Shown: in pieces, positions 61,238 to 64,000 of the stretch
Layout of the letters: the number at the start of each line of letters is the position of its first letter
Numbering within the stretch: position 1 is the first letter of the stretch
Assembly (NCBI RefSeq): GCF_039528175.1
Contig: NZ_BAAALH010000002.1
Coordinates: 1,798,001 to 1,862,000, forward strand
Reading direction: 5' to 3'
Origin: Citricoccus alkalitolerans
Lineage (GTDB): Bacteria > Actinomycetota > Actinomycetes > Actinomycetales > Micrococcaceae
DNA length: 64,000 nucleotides
Made by a program: the position numbers and the translations under genes
The notes under the pieces: generated by a model
Database searches by the model: none
What the model was told of the DNA's origin: nothing
The model's input: only the letters and a program-made list of their open reading frames with translations

Positions 61238-62386
61238 ATGTCCGAACCCCTGACCGGCACTCCCTTGCCTGCCGACTTGCCTGCCGACCACCCGCTGGCC
61301 ACCACCGACCCGGCCCGATCCACCGCCGGATCCCCTCTGGTCACCGCCTTCCGCGGTGGCACCCCGTCCCGCACCCCGGTGTGGTTCATGCGGCAGGCCG
61401 GCCGATCACTGCCGGAATACCGGGAGGTGCGCCAGGGCATCGGCATGCTCGAGTCCTGCCTGAAGCCGGAGCTGGCCTCCGAGATCACCCTGCAGCCCGT
61501 GCGCCGGCATGACGTCGATGCCGCCATCTTCTTCTCTGACATCGTCGTCCCGCTCCGCCTGGCCGGCGTCGATGTGGACATCGTCCCCGGGACCGGCCCC
61601 GTGCTCGGTCAGGCGGTGCGCACCGCCGCCGATGTGGCGGCCCTGCCCGAATTGACGGACGAGTCCCTCGAACCGATCCGGGAGGCCGTGCGCCTGACGG
61701 TGGCCGAGCTGGGCAGCACCCCGCTGATCGGCTTCGCCGGCGCACCGTTCACCGTGGCCGCCTACATGGTGGAGGGCGGCCCATCCCGCGACCACCTCGG
61801 TCCGCGCACCATGATGCACGCGGATCCCGAGACCTGGAACGCCCTGGCCACGTGGGCCGCCAACACTGCCGGCGCCTTCCTCCGTGCGCAGATCGAGGCC
61901 GGGGCCTCCGCCGGCCAGCTCTTCGACTCCTGGGCAGGATCCCTGTCCCTGGCCGACTACGAGCAGTACGTCCAGCCGCACTCGGCCCATGCCTTCTCCC
62001 ACGTCCGCGACCTGGTGGACGGGAGCGGCCAGCCGGTGCCGCTCGTGCACTTCGGGACCGGCACCTCCGAGATCCTCCCGGCCATGCGCGACGCCGGAGC
62101 CTCCGTCATGGGCGTCGACTACCGGCTGCCGCTCGGCGAGGCACACCGCCGCCTGGGTGCCACGCCGGGCCCCGACGGGCGCGGCACCGTCCCGCTGCAG
62201 GGCAACATCGACCCGGCCCTGTTGTCCGCCCCCTGGGAGGTGCTCGAAGCCCACGTCCGCGAGGTCGTCGAGGCCGGTCGCGTGGCCCCCGGGCATGTGG
62301 TCAACCTCGGCCACGGTGTCCCGCCCACCACTGACCCGACGGTCCTGACCCGGATAGTCGACCTGATCCACTCGATCCAGCCGTGA
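61238..62386 (+). CDS. hemE: uroporphyrinogen decarboxylase
   Basis: 382 residues. Signatures are VWFMRQAGRSLPEYR and LIGFAGAPFTVAAYMVEGG, with the active-site Asp in IFFSDIVVPLRLAGVDVDI. It converts uroporphyrinogen III to coproporphyrinogen III. About 28 Pro/Ala-rich residues precede the conserved start. The ATG at 61238 follows GACAAT (61225-61230) by 7 nt with no Shine-Dalgarno, so it is probably leaderless. Its stop overlaps the next gene (GTGA). Confidence 0.95.
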   Translation: MSEPLTGTPLPADLPADHPLATTDPARSTAGSPLVTAFRGGTPSRTPVWFMRQAGRSLPEYREVRQGIGMLESCLKPELASEITLQPVRRHDVDAAIFFSDIVVPLRLAGVDVDIVPGTGPVLGQAVRTAADVAALPELTDESLEPIREAVRLTVAELGSTPLIGFAGAPFTVAAYMVEGGPSRDHLGPRTMMHADPETWNALATWAANTAGAFLRAQIEAGASAGQLFDSWAGSLSLADYEQYVQPHSAHAFSHVRDLVDGSGQPVPLVHFGTGTSEILPAMRDAGASVMGVDYRLPLGEAHRRLGATPGPDGRGTVPLQGNIDPALLSAPWEVLEAHVREVVEAGRVAPGHVVNLGHGVPPTTDPTVLTRIVDLIHSIQP

Positions 62387-63924
62387 CCTCCGGGCCGGCA
62401 GTCACTCCCACGGCCTTCGTGGTCGGTGGGGGAGTGTCCGGGCTGCTCTCAGCCTGGGAACTGGTGCGCGCGGGGTACGAGGTCACCCTGGTGGAGGCCG
62501 GCGATTCCCTCGGCGGTTGCGTGGCCCCGCAGACGGTGGTGCTGCCCGAGGGCCGCGAGCTCACCCTCGACGCCGGTGCGGAGTCCTTCGCCGTCCGCAC
62601 CCCGGCCGTACGCGACCTGGTGGAGGAGCTGGGACTGGGGGCGGCCGTCGTCGCGCCCCACCCGGGCGGTTCGTGGCTGTATCTGCCGCCGTCCGGACCG
62701 GGGCAAGATCACCGGGCCGTGCCCGCACCGCGCTTGGGGATCCTGGGGATCCCGGGTGACCTGGATGCCCCCGAGGTCGCCGAGGCGCTCGGCCCCGACG
62801 CCCTGGAGCGGGCCCGCCGGGACCTTCATGACTCGCCGGTCGGTTCAGCGGATGCGACGTCTGCCACCCACCCGATGCCCGCGCCGCCGTCACTGGACAC
62901 CTGGCGCCAGGCCATCGAGGAGGGGGCCCCGGTCACCGTCGGCGCCGTCGTCCGGGACCGCATGGGGGAGGGAGTGTTGCAGACACTGGTGGCGCCCGTC
63001 GTCGCCGGCGTGCACTCCGCGGACCCGGACACTCTGGACCTGCGTACCGTCGCGCCGGGCCTGCTGGAGGCCCTGGTCACCGAGGGTTCACTGGCCCGCG
63101 CCGTGGCCGCCCGGCGCGCTGCCGCCCCGCCGGGAGCCGTGGTCGCCTCCCTGCGCGGGGGCATGCACACCCTGACCGCTGCGCTCGCCGAGGAGGTGCT
63201 CCGTGCGGGTGGCCGCGTGCTGACCGGGACCCGCGCGGTCACGCTGGCGCGCGCCACGGCCGGACACCGCTGGACCGTGGAGCTGACCTCCCGCGCGGGC
63301 GGCACTGAGGCCGTCACGGTGGATCGTGTGGTCGTGGCCACGGACGGCCCCCGGGCCTGGGACCTGCTCGCCCCCGTCTCCGGCGGGGCACTGTCCGCCG
63401 CGGACCGCCCGCAGGAGGGGGCCGGCGTCGCGCTCGTGACCTTGGTGGTGGACGCGCCCGGACTGGACGCGAACCCCCGGGGGACCGGTCTGCTGGTCTC
63501 ACCGGCCGTCCCCTCGGAGGTGGTGGGTGCCAAGGCCCTGACTCACGTCAGCGCCAAGTGGGACTGGGCTCGGCAGGAGCTCGGCGGCCACCGCCACGTG
63601 TTGCGCCTGTCCTACGGCCGAGTGACCGACGCCCCCGATTCGGCCGCGCCGGGGTACCGCACGCCGGAGGAGGACCTGCGGGCCAGGGCCCTGGCGGATG
63701 CCACCGCCCTCACCGGGGTGGACGTGGCCGCGGGGCTGGTCGACTCCTTCGTGGTGCGGTGGAAGTCCGCCCTGCCCGCGGCCACCACGGACCACCGGAC
63801 CCGGGTGGAGTCGGTGCGCACGTGGCTGGAGGACCAGCCCGGGCTGGACGCGGTCGGGGCGTGGCTGGCCGGGACCGGGCTGGCCGCCATTGTGGCCGAT
63901 GCCCGCCGGCGGATCGTGCCGTGA
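62383..63924 (+). CDS. hemY: coproporphyrinogen/protoporphyrinogen oxidase (HemY/CgoX)
   Basis: 513 residues. The FAD motif is FVVGGGVSGLLSAWELVRAGYEVTLVEAGDSLGG, followed by LDAGAESFAVRTPAVRDLVEELGL, typical of HemY. PVVAGVHSADPDTLDLRTV and the C-terminal GLAAIVADARR complete the family features. In Gram-positive bacteria this enzyme oxidises coproporphyrinogen III to coproporphyrin III (name CgoX). GTG at 62383 overlaps the hemE stop; translation is coupled. Within the protein, a Ser/Pro-rich insertion lies at about 150-170. Confidence 0.92.
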   Translation: MTSGPAVTPTAFVVGGGVSGLLSAWELVRAGYEVTLVEAGDSLGGCVAPQTVVLPEGRELTLDAGAESFAVRTPAVRDLVEELGLGAAVVAPHPGGSWLYLPPSGPGQDHRAVPAPRLGILGIPGDLDAPEVAEALGPDALERARRDLHDSPVGSADATSATHPMPAPPSLDTWRQAIEEGAPVTVGAVVRDRMGEGVLQTLVAPVVAGVHSADPDTLDLRTVAPGLLEALVTEGSLARAVAARRAAAPPGAVVASLRGGMHTLTAALAEEVLRAGGRVLTGTRAVTLARATAGHRWTVELTSRAGGTEAVTVDRVVVATDGPRAWDLLAPVSGGALSAADRPQEGAGVALVTLVVDAPGLDANPRGTGLLVSPAVPSEVVGAKALTHVSAKWDWARQELGGHRHVLRLSYGRVTDAPDSAAPGYRTPEEDLRARALADATALTGVDVAAGLVDSFVVRWKSALPAATTDHRTRVESVRTWLEDQPGLDAVGAWLAGTGLAAIVADARRRIVP

Positions 63925-64000
63925 TGCCTCTGCATGCTCCTTCCACGGGGCCCGCGGGCCGACTGAACCCGCCTGAGGCATCCCGCCGCCGGGAGGGGTA
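63924..64000 (+). CDS. start of next haem-operon gene (cut by window end)
   Basis: An ATG overlapping the hemY stop (TGATG, first base 63924) opens a frame that stays open to the end of the window: 25 codons, MPLHAPSTGPAGRLNPPEAS then RRREG. In related actinobacteria the next gene is often hemQ (coproheme decarboxylase), but these residues do not identify it. Confidence 0.35.
   Translation, partial: MPLHAPSTGPAGRLNPPEASRRREG

Noticed and set aside
1..64000. prophage, transposon or integrative element
   Set aside because: No integrase, transposase, terminase, att-like duplication at a tRNA or composition break was seen; the ddh and mph remnants look like in-place decay.

Overview
The window is high-GC, gene-dense DNA of a Gram-positive actinobacterium. 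The gene content (DUF3117 and DUF3107 proteins, 7Fe ferredoxin, TatB/Mrp/MgtE-N cluster, succinylase lysine genes, coproporphyrin-type haem genes) suits Micrococcaceae (Kocuria, Citricoccus, Micrococcus, Arthrobacter and relatives); the genus cannot be fixed from the sequence alone. Two runs of N (17 at 39199-39215, 30 at 58464-58493) show a draft assembly. I saw no rRNA, tRNA, CRISPR array, transposase, integrase or phage gene.

Layout. 1-11.4 kb is an accessory-like stretch: the tail of an alpha/beta hydrolase, a frameshifted macrolide phosphotransferase, two patatin-like lipases, a VOC protein, a DUF808 membrane protein, an internally deleted diaminopimelate dehydrogenase (ddh) remnant, a PACE efflux pump, thiol peroxidase, an HtrA-like protease, an MFS exporter, a ZIP transporter and a beta-lactamase-fold hydrolase. 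11.4-17.6 kb is a complete Mrp Na+/H+ antiporter operon with A and B fused. 17.6-21.1 kb is an uncharacterised three-gene cassette (FAD oxidoreductase, one-helix STYPMF protein, HTTM-like membrane protein) preceded by four 11-bp direct repeats that look like a PhoP/PhoB-type operator. 21.1-28.2 kb is a peptide ABC transporter operon.

28-52 kb follows an old actinobacterial synteny block, recalled from the M. tuberculosis Rv1165-Rv1234 region: typA, fdxA, dapC, dapD, dapE, a LOG-family protein, a DivIVA-like protein, DUF3117, an O-methyltransferase, an anti-sigma factor, tatB, Mrp ATPase, DUF1003 and MgtE-N/CBS. Citrate synthase and the glutamate transporter gluABCD sit inside it. The sigma factor and htrA expected beside the anti-sigma gene are missing. 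52-58.4 kb carries a PHP phosphoesterase, a spermidine-synthase-like protein, a solitary DNA methyltransferase, a DEAD-box helicase and an RNB nuclease. 58.5-64 kb carries DUF3107, a TetR regulator and the haem genes hemA, hemE and hemY/cgoX.

Three threads run through the window. First, the meso-DAP pathway: dapC, dapD and dapE are intact while the one-step ddh bypass is a deleted remnant, so lysine and peptidoglycan precursor synthesis here probably relies on the succinylase route. Second, transcript starts: at least sixteen genes that begin transcription units have a TANNNT-like -10 box 6-8 nt before an ATG or GTG and no spaced Shine-Dalgarno, the signature of leaderless mRNA; two such pairs are divergent and share about 31-37 bp. 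Third, small translated leaders: a 53-codon and a 24-codon ORF are stop/start-coupled to the DUF808 and anti-sigma genes.
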